From positions 21,612,083 to 21,676,082 of the forward strand of contig OY986972.1 of NCBI GenBank assembly GCA_963920575.1: a DNA stretch of 64,000 bases. The letters run 5' to 3'. The position numbers and the translations under genes are program-made. The stretch comes from Narthecium ossifragum. Its lineage: Eukaryota > Streptophyta > Magnoliopsida > Dioscoreales > Nartheciaceae. Below the pieces are notes generated by a model. That model made no database searches, was not told where the DNA came from, and saw only the letters and a program-made list of their open reading frames with translations. Below are positions 33,001 to 46,142 of this stretch, piece by piece. Position 1 is the first letter of the stretch; each line of letters begins with the position of its first letter.

Positions 33001-35606
33001 TTGTTTTATACAAATATTGCATTTGGTTTTAATCTGAAGACCTTTGAAGGTGGCAGTAAATACCAGATCAAAGGTTGCTCAGGTCTTGGTGGATTCGCCC
33101 AGGTATTCAAGGCTCATGTGGACAGTAATCCTGATGATGTTGTCGCACTGAAGGTTAGTCATTAATTCGTTGTTGACGTATTTATACAGTATATGCTTCG
33201 TTCTAGGCTTGCAAACAATCTACTGTATTCTGCAGATTCAAAAGCCTCCTTTTCCTTGGGAATTCTATATGTATCGCCAGCTTGATAAACATGTATTGGA
33301 TGTTGAGGTATGTCGTTACTTAATAGCTTTACAGTTTACAGTAATTTGGTACTCATTGTTTTTAACATTTAAATCCTCTCAGAGATCAAGTTTTGGGTTT
33401 GCACATAGAGTTCATGTCTATTCTGACTGGAGCATACTTGTATGTGACTATTTATCTCATGGAACTCTTCAGGTAACTTTATCCACTGAATTACTTACCT
33501 TAATATGAAAATAGTACTTTTTTTGGCAACTAATCTGGAATACCACATTTGCTAGGTGCATTACATCATCCATGCGTTTGCTTTGTTACATCCATTTAAA
33601 TTTATTTCCTCTATGCATCTTCAGGATGCTATAAATTCCTACCTGGTGATGCACAAAGCCATGGAAGAAGTCCTATGCGTGTATTACACAATAGAAATGC
33701 TGCGTATGTTGGAAGTTCTGCATAGCGTTGGTATAATCCATGGTGATTTTAAGCCAGATAATCTTCTGGTTCGCTATGCAAGGTAATTACCTGACACCAT
33801 CCGAGTAGACAGGGAATTGTGTAGCTTAATTGTCTAAGATACAAATTTAAGCATCAACAGGTGGTTGTTACTGTGTTTATATGTGTCCTGATTAGGACAC
33901 TTGAACCTTGCTGATATGTGATTAGCATAGTTAATGAAATTGATTGCCCCATTGGCTAGTCCAGGCTTTTATATTTCTTACAACCTTCCATTTCTTGAGG
34001 TAGGACTTGCTCCTACAGGAAGAATGATGGATGTGCCAGGAATATAAACAACTTGTTGGCAGCCAGGGACTCCTACTTTATTAATCTGAATATCTGATAG
34101 CCATGAAAGAGAAAAAAACTATTTTCTTGCCCTTGACATTTAAATGGAAGATATCTCAGAATCTCAGTTCGAATTCATGGATATATTAGTCTCTGACTGA
34201 TTCATTTACTTTGATCAAGTATAGTACACGGAGAGTTGGTTGGTTGCCTGCTTGTTAGGTTGGATTCTGCAACTCTCTCCCTCTTTCTTCCGCTCTCTTT
34301 GGAGAAATTTTTTAATCTAACAAAAATCTTTTTGTTGATTATTTTCACTGTCACATCTTGGCAAGGATAGCTGGCTATACGAAGCCATTGTGCTCTATGA
34401 TAGAGCAAATCCCAACATCTTAATTTCTGCTCATTTACTGCTTTTATCTCGATCTTATATCTTTGTGCCTGCGGTAGATTTTCTTGACCTACAACAAAGA
34501 AAGAGCCTCTCATCCGCAGATAATCCTCCTATTTGTATTTGACTTGCTATATGCAAACGGCGTCTATTCTAATGGATTATGGAAGCATGGAGAGAGTTTC
34601 CTTGGGGGAATTGCTTACTAACATCTTTGAGAACTCACCATTTATTGTCATTCTAGGATTAGCTTCTAGTTCATCATGTAGCTGCTGTGCTGTTTTATCT
34701 CTTGCAAATTTCTTACTGAAGATGAATAATGGTGATGAACTAATGTCTTCTGAAATTGTAGTGATGATTTGACGGATGATGGTTTGAGTAGCAGAAGTGG
34801 ACCTTGGCGCGATGAGGTAAAATCTTGCACCTTGTCTAGTAAATTCTGTGAGTTGGGAAATTAAATCAAGTCTTGACAGCACTATATTACACAGAACAAC
34901 AATAATTGATTGGAGTTACTCTAGAAATTATAATGCTTGTGTCCAGGGCCTGTGTCTTGTGGACTGGGGAAGGGGCATAGATCTAAGCCTTTTCCCTGCT
35001 GGTGTACAATTTCGTGGGGATTGCCGAACTTCCGGATTTCGTTGCATTGAGATGCAAGAAGACCGAACATGGACATACCAAGTTAGTCTTACGATGCTTG
35101 AATTTGTCCACATTTATGGTGCTAATACTTGATGGCAAATTTAAATTTGCTTTTAAAAATGGGCATCTGCCGTCTCAGGTTGACACTTATGGCCTCTGTG
35201 TTATTGTACACATGATGCTCCACGGCGCTTACATGAGTATTGAAAAGAAGTCAAATCCGGATGGAAGCTATCATTATCAACCAAAAGCAGCTTTCAAAAG
35301 GTATCTAATAATTTGTTGAACCTCATGTCTTAGTTCAACGAAATGTTGTGAATATCCATGTATTATAGAAGACTCTACTGGCTTTCTCGAACATAATCTC
35401 TTCTGTTTGACTTCAGGTATTGGAACGTTGATTTGTGGAAGACCCTGTTCTCCACGTTGCTCAACGTTGGATCCAATGAGAGTGATGTCCCGGTGCTGAG
35501 AAGTCTGAGACAGTCCTTCGAGGACTACTTGTGCCAGAGCCCCCAACTCATTAACAAATTGAGGCATCTACTAGTGAAACAAAAGGCTTCTTTGTGTTCA
35601 GCTTAA
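30089..35606 (+). CDS. BUB1: BUB1-type mitotic checkpoint serine/threonine kinase
   Basis: Fifteen exons give a consistent 551-residue frame: 30089-30174, 30254-30295, 30360-30510, 30597-30754, 30849-30942, 32250-32360, 32451-32538, 33050-33153, 33236-33307, 33383-33472, 33625-33782, 34762-34816, 34947-35081, 35179-35300, 35417-35606. The N-terminus carries the Mad3/BUB1 homology region (DPILPWL, YKNDARFLKIWILY, VFRLMEVKGICQGYSLLYEA), a TPR-like fold that binds kinetochore partners. The C-terminal half is a BUB1-family kinase: glycine loop GCSGLGGFAQVF, catalytic Lys in VALKIQKP, HGDFKPDNLL catalytic loop, and VDWGRGIDL in place of DFG. Kinetochore BUB1 monitors spindle attachment and phosphorylates H2A. 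The linker between regions is short, as in plant BUB1-related kinases. The weakest junction is the start of exon 8, where a phase-compatible AG at 33048-33049 was chosen. Confidence 0.92.
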
Positions 35607-37590
35607 TGTCCAATCTGGCCAACCTTAGAATGGATCACGGCATTATTCAGTGATGGTCCTCTTGTGCTGTTGGATCTTGGGCTTCCTCGCTCTGGAAAAT
35701 TTGTTTAATTCTTTGCATGATGATTTATAGAGAACATTTATTTTCCAATCGCTTCTCTGTTGTTTGATCATAATCCTGAGAGTGTAAATCCATTTGAAGC
35801 ACTTAATAACTGTTTTAACATCCATGTTTTATGTTTGAACAATTCTTACAACAAAGAAAAGAAGAAGAAAAAAAGGTGGGTTTGCACAAAAATGGATCCC
35901 GTGAAAAATTGTGATTCAGCTCAAGTCTGGCCTATTATAGAATGCGTCAAATAAAGCCCAAACTCTGGGCTGCAGTCTACGTTGTCAGCCCAACCCATGT
36001 ATAATGGAGTTGGTTTCAAGGCTCAGTGCACACGGAGTGATCAGAAAGTTAGAGATCGATCCTACAATTCTTGATTCAGAGAATCAGAAACCCTTGATTT
36101 GAAGTTGCCATTTGGAATTGGATCAAAAGAAGGTCAATTTAAAAAAGAACGACCTCTTGTTTTACTGCATAGGATGCTGATGATCATTTTACATTCCTAC
36201 TAGATAATATAGATGGATGTTGTCGTTGTTGATGATGATGCAAATGACAAGGGTTTTGTCGGAAACTATAAGGATGATGAGTGTCATGTTGTTGATGGCG
36301 ATGATGATCATTAACAACGATCAATTATCAACAATGATGATTGTTGGTGTTTTAGGGTGCCAGAATTGAGAGAAGTCCCAAAAAAGCTCATAAAGAACTA
36401 AATGATGGATCTATTGTACAAATGCAATTGTATGAACTATAACTTGAAATTTCTCGTCTTTTAAATGCAAATGCAAATGTACGAACTATAACTTTAATGT
36501 CTAACCAAACAACGGAATAAGCTTTGAACAGGATTTGACCATTCCGTTCACATGATTATGCCCAACCAAATGTGCCGTAAGAGTCGCTCTCATTCATAGC
36601 ATCTACGATCTGTATCCCATGCAAAAACACGTCTATACACTACGGGCTCTCATATAACTGCTGCGCATCTTTTTTTCCTAGTAAATTGGTGGTGACCTCG
36701 CGACGTATCCAGATTATTTTTATTAGCTAGGTTGGCGTTTGTCCTTTGTGGCGTTACTGGTTCTACTGTTACAGCTTACGACTGGCATGGAGCCTGGTGC
36801 TTCTGAAGAAGAGGTCCACCAATGGCACGCACGCACGGCACCGGCAATTGGCAGGGTAGCAGCTGCATGCCACCCGACGTAGTTGGTCAGCCGTGTCTTC
36901 AGTGGTTGGTGGTGTTGCCAGTGACTGTGGCACAGTATGGAGCCTGCCACCATCCATTAAAACTCCTGCCCACGTCCTGCACTAGTCTGTATAGGTTGCC
37001 AAGCAACTATTGTTGCGGATAACAACAGAACTCTCTGTATTCCTTGGTACATCCATCTTCTTGGTGGCCCTTTGTTTCTCCCTCTGCAGCTGCTGCCCCA
37101 TTTGCTCTCTCTCTCTCAAACAAGCAAACTAGAATGAGCTTTATGCTATAATGTCATTGGTCAGGATGTATCTTGCAAGATTTACAAGCTAGTATTGGCG
37201 TGAAAGGTGATTTAACACTACAAGGTTCTATCTCAGGTTTGCCAGCTCCATGCCGGGCAGTGAACCACCAGAGATTAAATATGAACGCGAGCAGATTATG
37301 TACAATACAAACGGTTTCCAGAACCGATATAGAAACACTATTGTCCAGAAGTTTGCGAGAGAGAAGTGGTCATAGCTAGCTTCCAGTTGTTGTATCATAA
37401 GGTCTTCTGAAACTTAGCAAAAAAACTTAACAACAAACAAACTAAGTGTAGAGTTTCTCACCTTTGTTTCTTTAGTCTTTTCCAATTCTTCATATATATA
37501 TGAACCAGATAAACCTTCTGCACTCATGAGAATATTCCTTGCAAATAACAGCTAGACATGGAAGTAAGATGATTCTTATACTCTCTCTCT
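35607..37590. other. Intergenic, no supportable gene
   Basis: The 3' flank of the kinase gene, then sequence with a GATGATGATG-rich stretch (36200-36310). Short open frames near 36720-37380 lack any domain or splice support. Nothing else recognised. Confidence 0.55.
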
Positions 37591-37614
37591 CTCTCAATGG
37601 GGTACATGCCTCGA

Positions 37615-38165
37615 TCCGATCACGTCACCTAATGCATTGGTAGTGTTTTACCGATGGATTAGATCAACCAATCGGTAGACATCTACCGATTGAATGTGTC
37701 AATCATTCAATCGGTAGACATCTACCGATTGAATGTGTCAATCATTTAATCGGTAGATGTCTACCGATTGAGTCACCTAATCCATCGGTAGTGTTCTATC
37801 GATAGATTAACATCCTCGATTGGCAGACATCTATCAATCGAGTAGCATGTGCAGTGTAGTGACTATGTACGCAAATCTTTACCCAAGAAGAATAAGTATT
37901 TGTTTACATGATCACGTGGCATGTGTAATGCACATACTTTCGAATTGGTGGTGAGATACCGATTGATTGATCTAAGCCATTGGTAGTGTTCTATCGACGG
38001 ATTATATCAATTGATCGGTATATATCTACCGATTCGATCATTTGTATATTCAATCGGTAGATATATACCGATTAATTGATCTAGTCTATCAGTATTGCTC
38101 TATCGATGAAATAGATCAACCAATTGGCATCTTAGTATCGATTTGAGGGCATGTGTAATATATCT
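37615..38165. repeat. Foldback array, locus 2, with 39-bp-spaced palindromes
   Basis: A series of CGGTAG...CTACCG hairpins. Three consecutive 22-bp near-perfect palindromes (AATCGGTAGA, a 2-bp centre, TCTACCGATT) start at 37670, 37709 and 37748, exactly 39 bp apart, with GAATGTGTCAATCAT-type spacers. A second cluster runs from 37940 to 38145, separated by a segment containing GATCACGTGGCATGTGTAATGCACAT, the same motif that bounds loci 1 and 3. The order is more rearranged than in the other two loci. Confidence 0.8.
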
Positions 38166-39521
38166 ACCGTACATAAATCACTGACTCTTTTACGAGAGAA
38201 ACGGCGGCTTGAGACTGGTATATACATGGCATTTATATATTGAATTGAGGCTAAGGGTACCAGGTAAGACATTACACTTTTCCTTTTTTTAGGTCATAAC
38301 TACTGTTTTTCCGGAAGATATCATGAGGAAGGCAGATAGCCTCAAGCTTAAGCAATCAAAACTCCAAAGACATAACAACCAATCATCGAGGTATTACTGA
38401 CAGAGCATTGGATTCATGAATAACAACAGGTCCTTGCATTAATTCTACTTACTAAACTCATCATGCACACAGCCCAATGCACTTCCAAACTAAAGGGAAC
38501 ACATAGCTTTTGCTCTTCATTAAAGAGATGTCACACTTATAGCTATATATCCATTCACGGATCACATAGACCAGAAAAGCAATCATACTAGCATGATCTC
38601 CAAGGAGGTCTTAGTACGTACAATATCGGAGTTCATTACAGACACAATTTAAATAAATTAAGAGAACTACAACTTAAAAAGGTGATAAAACTCAAACAAT
38701 AAGAGTACACCCCTCCCCTCCCCTCCTAAAACCCCAAATCCACACACATTATTGGAATAAAGCTGCACTCTAGAGGTATAATTGTTATACCATATCATTT
38801 CTCCCGAGCTACCAATTAAAATAGCCAATTGATGCAAACAAAAAAAAAAGGAAAGAAACTTATTAGTTCACTGATTACTTCTACAACATTAAAACCACAA
38901 ACCCCTCATGAAGAAGAACAAGTTCTATGATTGAAAAAAAAAAAAAAAAAAAAAAAAGCACACACTGAAGTAATATATAGCTAGGAAAGGAAATAAGAAG
39001 GAAGGTATCCCATGCCTATATATACACAAAACAACAGCAACTTACTGAATTCCTTGAGGAGTCTCCTAAAATTCTCCAATATTTCGATCAACTCCAAAAT
39101 AAATTAGAAAGCTTTCATCTGGCCGGTAGGTGCAAATTATCAGAGCCGGAGAAGGATTTAATAAGCCGAATGGATCCGAGGTTCCTCTCGGCGCAAACGG
39201 ACTTCTCGACGCCACAATGAGCTAAAAACAAACTTGGGGTTTGAAGCGTTTGCAACCGACATGATCTCTCCGATCCATACTCGATCCCTCTTCTTCTTTC
39301 TTTCTTTCTTTCTTTCTTTCTTCTTTCTTTCTTTCTTTTTGATATCATGGATTTGCCCCAAAAGATAAACCAATGAACATATATATGGGTACGTATCACC
39401 AAAGCCCAGTATATATATATCCTTAACAAGAAGCAAATTAAGTTATATAAAGATCAAGATTAGAGATCTTAGGAGGGAGGAGAAGAATAGGGTGATTAAG
39501 CAACGCAAGGTGAGCTAGAGA
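38166..39521. other. Intergenic with simple repeats
   Basis: Contains an A24-type run near 38934-38957 and a CTTT microsatellite at 39293-39337. It includes the 3' flank of the minus-strand Dof gene. No gene seen. Confidence 0.6.
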
Positions 39522-40913
39522 TCAATGGTGCAGCCGATGATCCACAATTTGTGCAGCATCCGGCCAAGAATTCATGGCCGAGCTCCAGTAAAGAGAAGAA
39601 GAAGCATCGCCGGAAGCAGCAGCTGCGGCGGCCATCGGATCGAAAAGATTGTCGCAGGGGAGCTGCCACTGATCTAACCTGTTAGCCATGGCAGCACTGC
39701 CTTCTTGCTCCACCTTCACCTCCCTCATCAACCCTAGACCTAGGTTTCCATTTCCATTTGCTGCTGAAGTTTGTAAATCCTCGTATGGCAACAAGGGCTG
39801 GTAGTCTTCGGCCTTCTTGGGCTGTCTCAAGCTCGAGACCAGCAGCGACGCGGCGGTGGCCGAGGATAAAGAGGATCCAAGGAAGGAGTAGTCTTGCATC
39901 ATACCCGACGTGGCCGAGCTCATCGCCGACGATGGCTGCAGCTGATGATGACCCAGATGGCCACCGATCCCGGAGCGATATTGATCACCGTCATCTTGAT
40001 GAGTAGAAGCAGCTTGGAATCCGAGGCCGAGGGCGTTGAGCTGAGACTGGAGATCATATGCAGGTGGACGGAAGCTGGCAAAGCCGGGGAAATTCATGTC
40101 AGCAGAGCCATTCAGGTTCCCATACATCAATTGATCCATGCCCGGCATGGGAAGATTGGGGATCCTGGCCTGTGCGAAGTGCACCGGTGGATCGGCATGG
40201 ATGCTAGAGGATGTGGTGGTGGTGGTGGAGGAGGAGGAGGAGGAGGAGAAGGGTTTCTTGATGCGCTTGTTCTTGCGGCAGCCCCCGCCCACCGGCACGT
40301 TGCGGAGGGTGCCCCCGCGCGTCCAGTAGCGCTTGCAGGCCTTGCAGAAGTGCCGCGGCTGCGACAGGCTATAATTGTTGTAGTAACAGAACTTTGTGTT
40401 GGAGGAGTCGCAGCGCGGGCACTTCAGCGCTACGGGCGGAGGCTGCTGCTGCTGCTGCTGCTGCACAGGTCCATCCATGGCTCTGCTGGCAGCACCGTTA
40501 ACAGTACTGGCAGCAGTGGCACCGGAGGTGGTGGCGCTGGCGTTGCCTAGGGATGATGGCATGAGAAGCCTCTCGCCCATCATCATCTGCTGCAAGGAAG
40601 CAAACAATAGAAAGAGTTTGAGATCATGAGAGAGAGTAAAGATAGAGGCGTGTGAGAGGCGTGAATAATGGAACCGAGAAGGGAGAGGAAGGTTCCGTGC
40701 CAAGAGCTAGACAACAAATTAACCAGCCATGCAGTTGTATTGACTGATGGGCGATGTGGATCTATCAAGTGGCGCATGTAAGCTAAAGACTCATGATATC
40801 TGTAGCTAGCAATAGGAAACCAAACCAAACAACTCAAACCCACCAACCTGTGGCTGTGGAACCACCCCCATCTCCTCCTCCTCCTCCTCCTCCTCCTCTC
40901 CATTCCACAGCAT
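39522..40913 (-). CDS. Dof-type zinc-finger transcription factor
   Basis: Two exons on the minus strand: 40848-40913 and 39522-40589, joined CCACAG|CAGATGATGATG; 377 residues. The intron has a GTTGGT donor and a CTTCCTTGCAG acceptor. Exon 1 encodes MLWNG, a run of eight Glu and MGVVPQPQ, the short leader seen in many two-exon Dof genes. The Dof domain is in exon 2: [20 protein letters not shown], then [14 protein letters not shown], with the C-x2-C-x21-C-x2-C zinc ligands, and GGGCRKNKR. Dof proteins bind AAAG cores in the nucleus. Other features are a Gln run before the domain, a Ser/Thr run after it and an Ala-rich stretch near the C-terminus. The overall pattern resembles the group that includes DOF2.4, DOF5.1 and DOF3.6, but I cannot fix the orthologue. 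The frame stays open upstream of the exon-2 acceptor, so an unspliced start is possible but less likely. Confidence 0.93.
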
Positions 40914-40974
40914 CCTTCCCTCCTTCCTTCCTTCTCCTAGACCTCCTTAGAGATAGAAAGCTATAGAGAGAGAG

Positions 40975-40988
40975 AGATATATATATGG
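40975..40988 (-). promoter_or_regulatory. Putative TATA box of the Dof gene
   Basis: A TATATATATAT stretch about 65 bp ahead of the minus-strand start codon at 40913, followed on the minus strand by a CT-rich initiator-like segment. Position and composition fit a TATA box; no transcript data available. Confidence 0.4.
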
Positions 40989-41673
40989 GTCCCTCAGGAA
41001 CTTGAGCAACAAGGATTGGAGAGGGTGAGTAGAGGGAGATGATGATGATGATGATATAGATCGAGGAGGATTAGGGAATCCCGAGGAGAACAATCGTATA
41101 GCACGGGTTCCAATGGGGAGCCATAAGGAAGGGGTCCTTAAAAGAAAGGAATTGCTCTTCCGCCATTGGAAAGCGACGAGAGCCACCATGTGGGCTATAG
41201 AGGTGGGCTTGGTTTCGTTGGCCTCGGAATACCGTTAAGGGCAGGCCCTGTCACTGCTTTGGGAGGACACTCCCATGCCCACCACCATGTGGGCAGCTCA
41301 TCACCCCCCCATCCCGCCCATCCCCCTTGCTTTCTATACATCTCTTTTATAAAACATCCATGGCGCCTATAGCTATGCATCTAAGTTAAGTTAATTGCCA
41401 ACTTAACCTAATCTTAATCTTAATCTTATGTATCTGGTGATTGGAATAAAGCAATCACGTTGGACTGTTGGAGGGGGGGAACAAGAGGATTTTGTAGTCT
41501 CCCGAGGGATCTCCAACAATTATTCCGCCCTCAACTAAAGGTACTACGATCGAGTAGCTTAGCATGCAGCAACCGACAGACACGGACGGGGGTATTCAAT
41601 ACATCCGAGGATTATTTGGAATTTGGATCCAACTTTCATCATCTCTTCTTAAATACGTGTCCCGTATTATGCT

Positions 41674-41729
<56 letters not shown>

Positions 41730-43836
41730 AATATTGATTAGAATAGAATGGTACAGTAGTAGTTCAGGTTGTCTGGAAAACCCTGTTGCATTCAGAGCTT
41801 CTTGCATGCCTGCCTGCCTGCTGCAACTTGGTTATAAGAGTCATATGGCATGGTGGTGAACTGGTGATTGCCATTGGAGTCAGAGAAACTTGATAACTAC
41901 TAGTCTACTACAAAGAAGGAGATGATGGGTGGCCCAGGTGGGTCAAAAATCTCAGTGGGTAGTGCTGTGGGGGACCCACAAAAGCCAGGAGCCCACCCAC
42001 CAACAAAGAGGCAGAGAGAGAGAGAGAGAAGCAACTTAAGGCTGACAAGCATATTCGAGGCCCGGAAAACGACGACAAAGATACGACTGCCAAGTTCCCA
42101 CCAAGCTTCTCCTGCTCGTTCTTTAGAATTCAGCAGAGGTGTCCCATATATATATATATATATATAATTGTATATTTGTATTGTATTCAAACGAGATGAG
42201 GGGAGGGGATGATTTGGTTGGAGTTTTATTATCTTATTTATAGGAGGGGATATGGATATGAGACAAGACAAGGCGTGGGTGGGTGTGTGTGTGGATGGAT
42301 GGATCGGATGGTCACACGTTGCTAGAATAATATTGTACGTGGAGCATGCAAGGGGGTGACGTGGACAGGTGTGTCCCCACCGTTATTTTCCACATATGTT
42401 GTTGTTGGGGGTACTTTGATTTTATCAACATTAGTATTTTCTACAAGAACATGCATGCGCCATTGTTTGTTTATGTGATCCAGAAATAGATATTGAGAGG
42501 ATTTTGGAAGTTATCCCATTTAACTCGAAAACTAGGTTGTGCTTAAAACGTGAGATTTTCTAAGTAGTATGAATCACTACTAATAATTGAATGTGGATCA
42601 GTGGATGTATGCGCTATCTTTTATCATCAAAGAAAGAAAAATAAAGCTTATGAGAGGTTTAAGTTCGACTATCTTAATGATGACTATAATAAATACCTGG
42701 AGTTGTTTGTGTTATTCCGATAAGATTAATCTTTATGAGTCCTAGTATGTACATAATATTAATTAAGGGTTTAGAGTTTGAATTTATAAGCGCTTTTGCT
42801 CTGATAATATGTTAAAAATATATGGGATTTGGTGATATTAAAAACTTTATTTGGAAAGCCGATATTTTCTTAAATTCTATGGTCCAATTATTCTTTGAAG
42901 ATAGACCACCTTGAACAACCTATCTTGATATATATTATATGATGGCCGTCTTGTTTGATGTGATTTTGTAACTTATGATTGAACAAGATTGACAATTAGT
43001 TCCCTACATTATATGGCCATGGTTAGGCCATGGTTATATTCAATCCATTATTGCTTTAAAATGTTTAGTTACTTAAATTATTTGCTAATACATTTTCGCA
43101 CATTAAATCACATGGCTATGATATTTTGTAAAATCACAAATTGATTCACAAATGATCAATTTAATTTTTAACATGTACGGCGTTGTTAAAAAGTCATTGC
43201 AATTGTAAGTTACGCGATTGGTTTTCAAATCCTATTCGGAATAGGAATATACAAGAACCATAATTGTTGGATTTCCACGTAAGAAGAGGAATGACGTTCA
43301 AACGTAGATATAATCCAAGATTATCATATCAAAGGTTCTAATCAACAAAGTAACGCTCTAATACCATGTTATAAAGGTTAGGGAACGAGATTAAGAAAGT
43401 AAATAGGGCAAAATTGAAGTAGAAGAGGTTTCCCTGGTTAAATGTTACTGCATACGTTGTTGTATAATTTTTGAGAAAGATAAAGAATTTCTGAATACGT
43501 AATAATTCTAATTAATAGATATTATCTGACAATAAGCAACTATGTCTGTGACAGCTGTGACTCTAATTAATAAGATCAATCACAATTCAATTCCAAACAC
43601 CGGCATATATATATATATATCATAGCTACTAAACATCCAGATGCTCAACACTTATATATAAGGCTTCATATGTTCCATGCTATTAGGCTCTTCCTAGATC
43701 GTAGCTTCTGACAAGCCTGTCTGTCCATAAATTCATAGCATTTTAAGTCATCAAACAAAATTAATGTGGATAACTATTATTAATTCACTGCAAAATTGGA
43801 TCGTTGATTAGAATAATAAGAACAACCAAACAATAG

Positions 43837-43881
<45 letters not shown>

Positions 43882-46142
43882 TACTATTTTCGTCAGCTCC
43901 AAATCTTGGTCTCTAAAATGGGACCCCCATGAATGAATGAATGAATTCATTCATTCATTCCACAACAACAGTCCAAAGTGTATTTGGTGCCCATCAACAT
44001 GCTTCTTGGTACCTTCTCTCTGTTTTGAGTATACTCGATCAACAACTACCCACCGACCACTACTTATATCCACCCATCCATTCATTAGTCGTCCTTGGTC
44101 CTCGTAGTATGTATGCAGAGCATACATCACACGGATTCCAAAGCCATCTAGCCCAGGGGGACCGCAGTACGTAAACAAGTAGAGGCCTGAGCCTGAGCCC
44201 ATTGGGGGTCTCAGGTCGTTGCCAGCTCAGCAGACGGAATCTATATTAATTGTAGACCGACCGACCGACGACGGGGTACGGCGGGGTCATATCTGCCGCC
44301 GGACATACGTCCACACCTACCCCTCTGGCCCTCTCTCTCTCCGTGTCTCACTCTCTCTCCACCCGACCACGCGTGGCAACTTGTTAGTGCTTTAGAGGCC
44401 CCATTGGGCCGTAGAATGAACGCCGACGAAGCTATTTATATATCTACACTAAATTATGTTGCAATTGGGATAATATTCCCGGAGAAGATCGAGAAAATTC
44501 TATGTTGGTGATGGACAGATAGATTTCTTCGCTGCTAGCTACCTTCACGACCACCACGACGACCACCACCACTGCAATCGAGAGACAATTGAGATCGACT
44601 GCTATAATATTTAAATCCCTCGATGAGTTAATTAAATCATTTCGGTCCCTATATGAAATGGTGAGGAATTAGGTGCGGAGAACATCAACAGCGTGGATGT
44701 TGATAAATTTATATGCAAGAGGGAGAGGCACATGTCACCCACTAGCTTCATAGAGGTGGAAGAATATGGTCAGTAGTGGATCACGGAATTGTTTGGAATT
44801 TCAGTAGACTAGTTAGTCGTCGTCCGCGACCTGTGTTTGTTTGTTGAGTTTTTTTTTTTTTTAAGTGAGGATTTTGACCTCCACTCAAGGTTACTTGAAG
44901 TTGAAGTCTTCTTTTATCTAATGATGGAATTATGGGAGGGATTTAGTATAGGGTACGAACTAAAGCATCATAGAATTAATTATTGTTAAGATTGGCAAGA
45001 TTTTCAAACTAGAGAAGACTACGAGGCTGCCATTATTGCAAGCTCTAGCTCTAGCTCTGCTCTTTAGACCAATCGTAGAGCTTAATTATATGCTTAAGCG
45101 TGTTGGTACTTTTGTATTTTAGAATAGCTTCATGTGTGCAGGCAGGCTAGCTAATAGCTATTTTGCAGTTTGAATGAGTCTCCAACAAGTCAATAGGATT
45201 GTCTCCTGACTCTTATTAGGGTAAAGATTTGGACATCATTTCAGCAATATTATGAAGGCCACTTTGGTAACAATCTTGTCCTAAGTTGTGCAAAAACAAT
45301 TCTAGTTGATTTGACTTGGATGGGGGGGGGCATGAATCAGAAGCCAGCACATCCCAATGATACCTTCTCTTGACCTGATCATGAGGTCAGTAGAAGCAAC
45401 TGCACCAAATTCATCTCCTGTGCATTTATATATATACAAGTGCTGTGATACAGATCTTCAAGCACCTTTTGTGATTACCAGTTGCTCCTGATTATATTGT
45501 GCTCAACAGCCTCCTACAGCAAAAAAATAGAACAATGTTCTGTTTCTGAACATTACTCATTATCTTCTATGTTGCCGGGCTCTCAATCTGATAATAATCT
45601 GTCACACCAAATCAAGCAATCCAAACTCTGATAAGCACATGTTCTTTTGACATTCCATACATGCATGCACCTTTCTGATACAACACAAAGCTCATTTTCA
45701 AATGTATTTTAATGAATGTAGCCTGAGAGAATAGCATTTTGCACAACAATGTCTACTTACTACATTTTTAAGGTTCACAATACAATCATTGATCAGCTGC
45801 TTCTTCCTCAAGAATCAGGACGACGGAGAAGATACAACATTACAGAACAAACAATATCCCAGAATTGGCAAAACAAAGAAGCAGATTGCTAATCCTATCA
45901 ACTTTAGATATGAGCACAATTAGCTCTCTACAATAAGGTGTTATTACTCATCCGGGCTCATATCGACAGATATCTATACATTCATCAAACCACTATCTAA
46001 ATCCCAACAGTTGTTAGCAAATCGACATCCAGAGTTAAAGGAATATCCTAATTTTGACAGGTGAGCAGCTAAGTCCTTCCCAACGTGTATTCCATATTCA
46101 GAAAAAGAATCTCCTCCTTATTTCAGCCAGAAGCCAAGTCCT
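40989..46142. other. Long intergenic region with microsatellites
   Basis: 5.1 kb without a supportable gene. Contains the upstream region of the Dof gene with a (GAT)n repeat near 41038, AT dinucleotide repeats at 41678-41724, 42147-42167 and 43839-43877, and a 30-bp perfect palindrome at 43931-43960. The 3' flank of the HAK gene begins toward 46142. Open frames here have no recognisable domains. Confidence 0.6.
43931..43960. repeat. Perfect 30-bp palindrome of (GAAT)n
   Basis: Four GAAT-phased units followed by their exact inverse, GAATGAAT...ATTCATTC, symmetric about GAATTC. Could extrude as a cruciform. It probably arose from inversion of a GAAT microsatellite. Confidence 0.9.

Noticed and set aside
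36723..37379. Small open frames upstream of foldback locus 2
   Set aside because: Overlap on both strands, short, no domain or repeat homology.
37615..38165. CRISPR-like array
   Set aside because: The repeats are themselves palindromes with conserved spacers, in a plant nuclear context, with diverged copies elsewhere; no cas genes.
39894..40550. 218-codon plus-strand open frame
   Set aside because: Antisense shadow of the Dof coding exon.
39522..40703. Unspliced Dof start at 40703 (MARNLPLPS...)
   Set aside because: The leader is non-conserved and a good CTTCCTTGCAG acceptor and GT donor join exon 1 in phase, matching the usual two-exon Dof structure.
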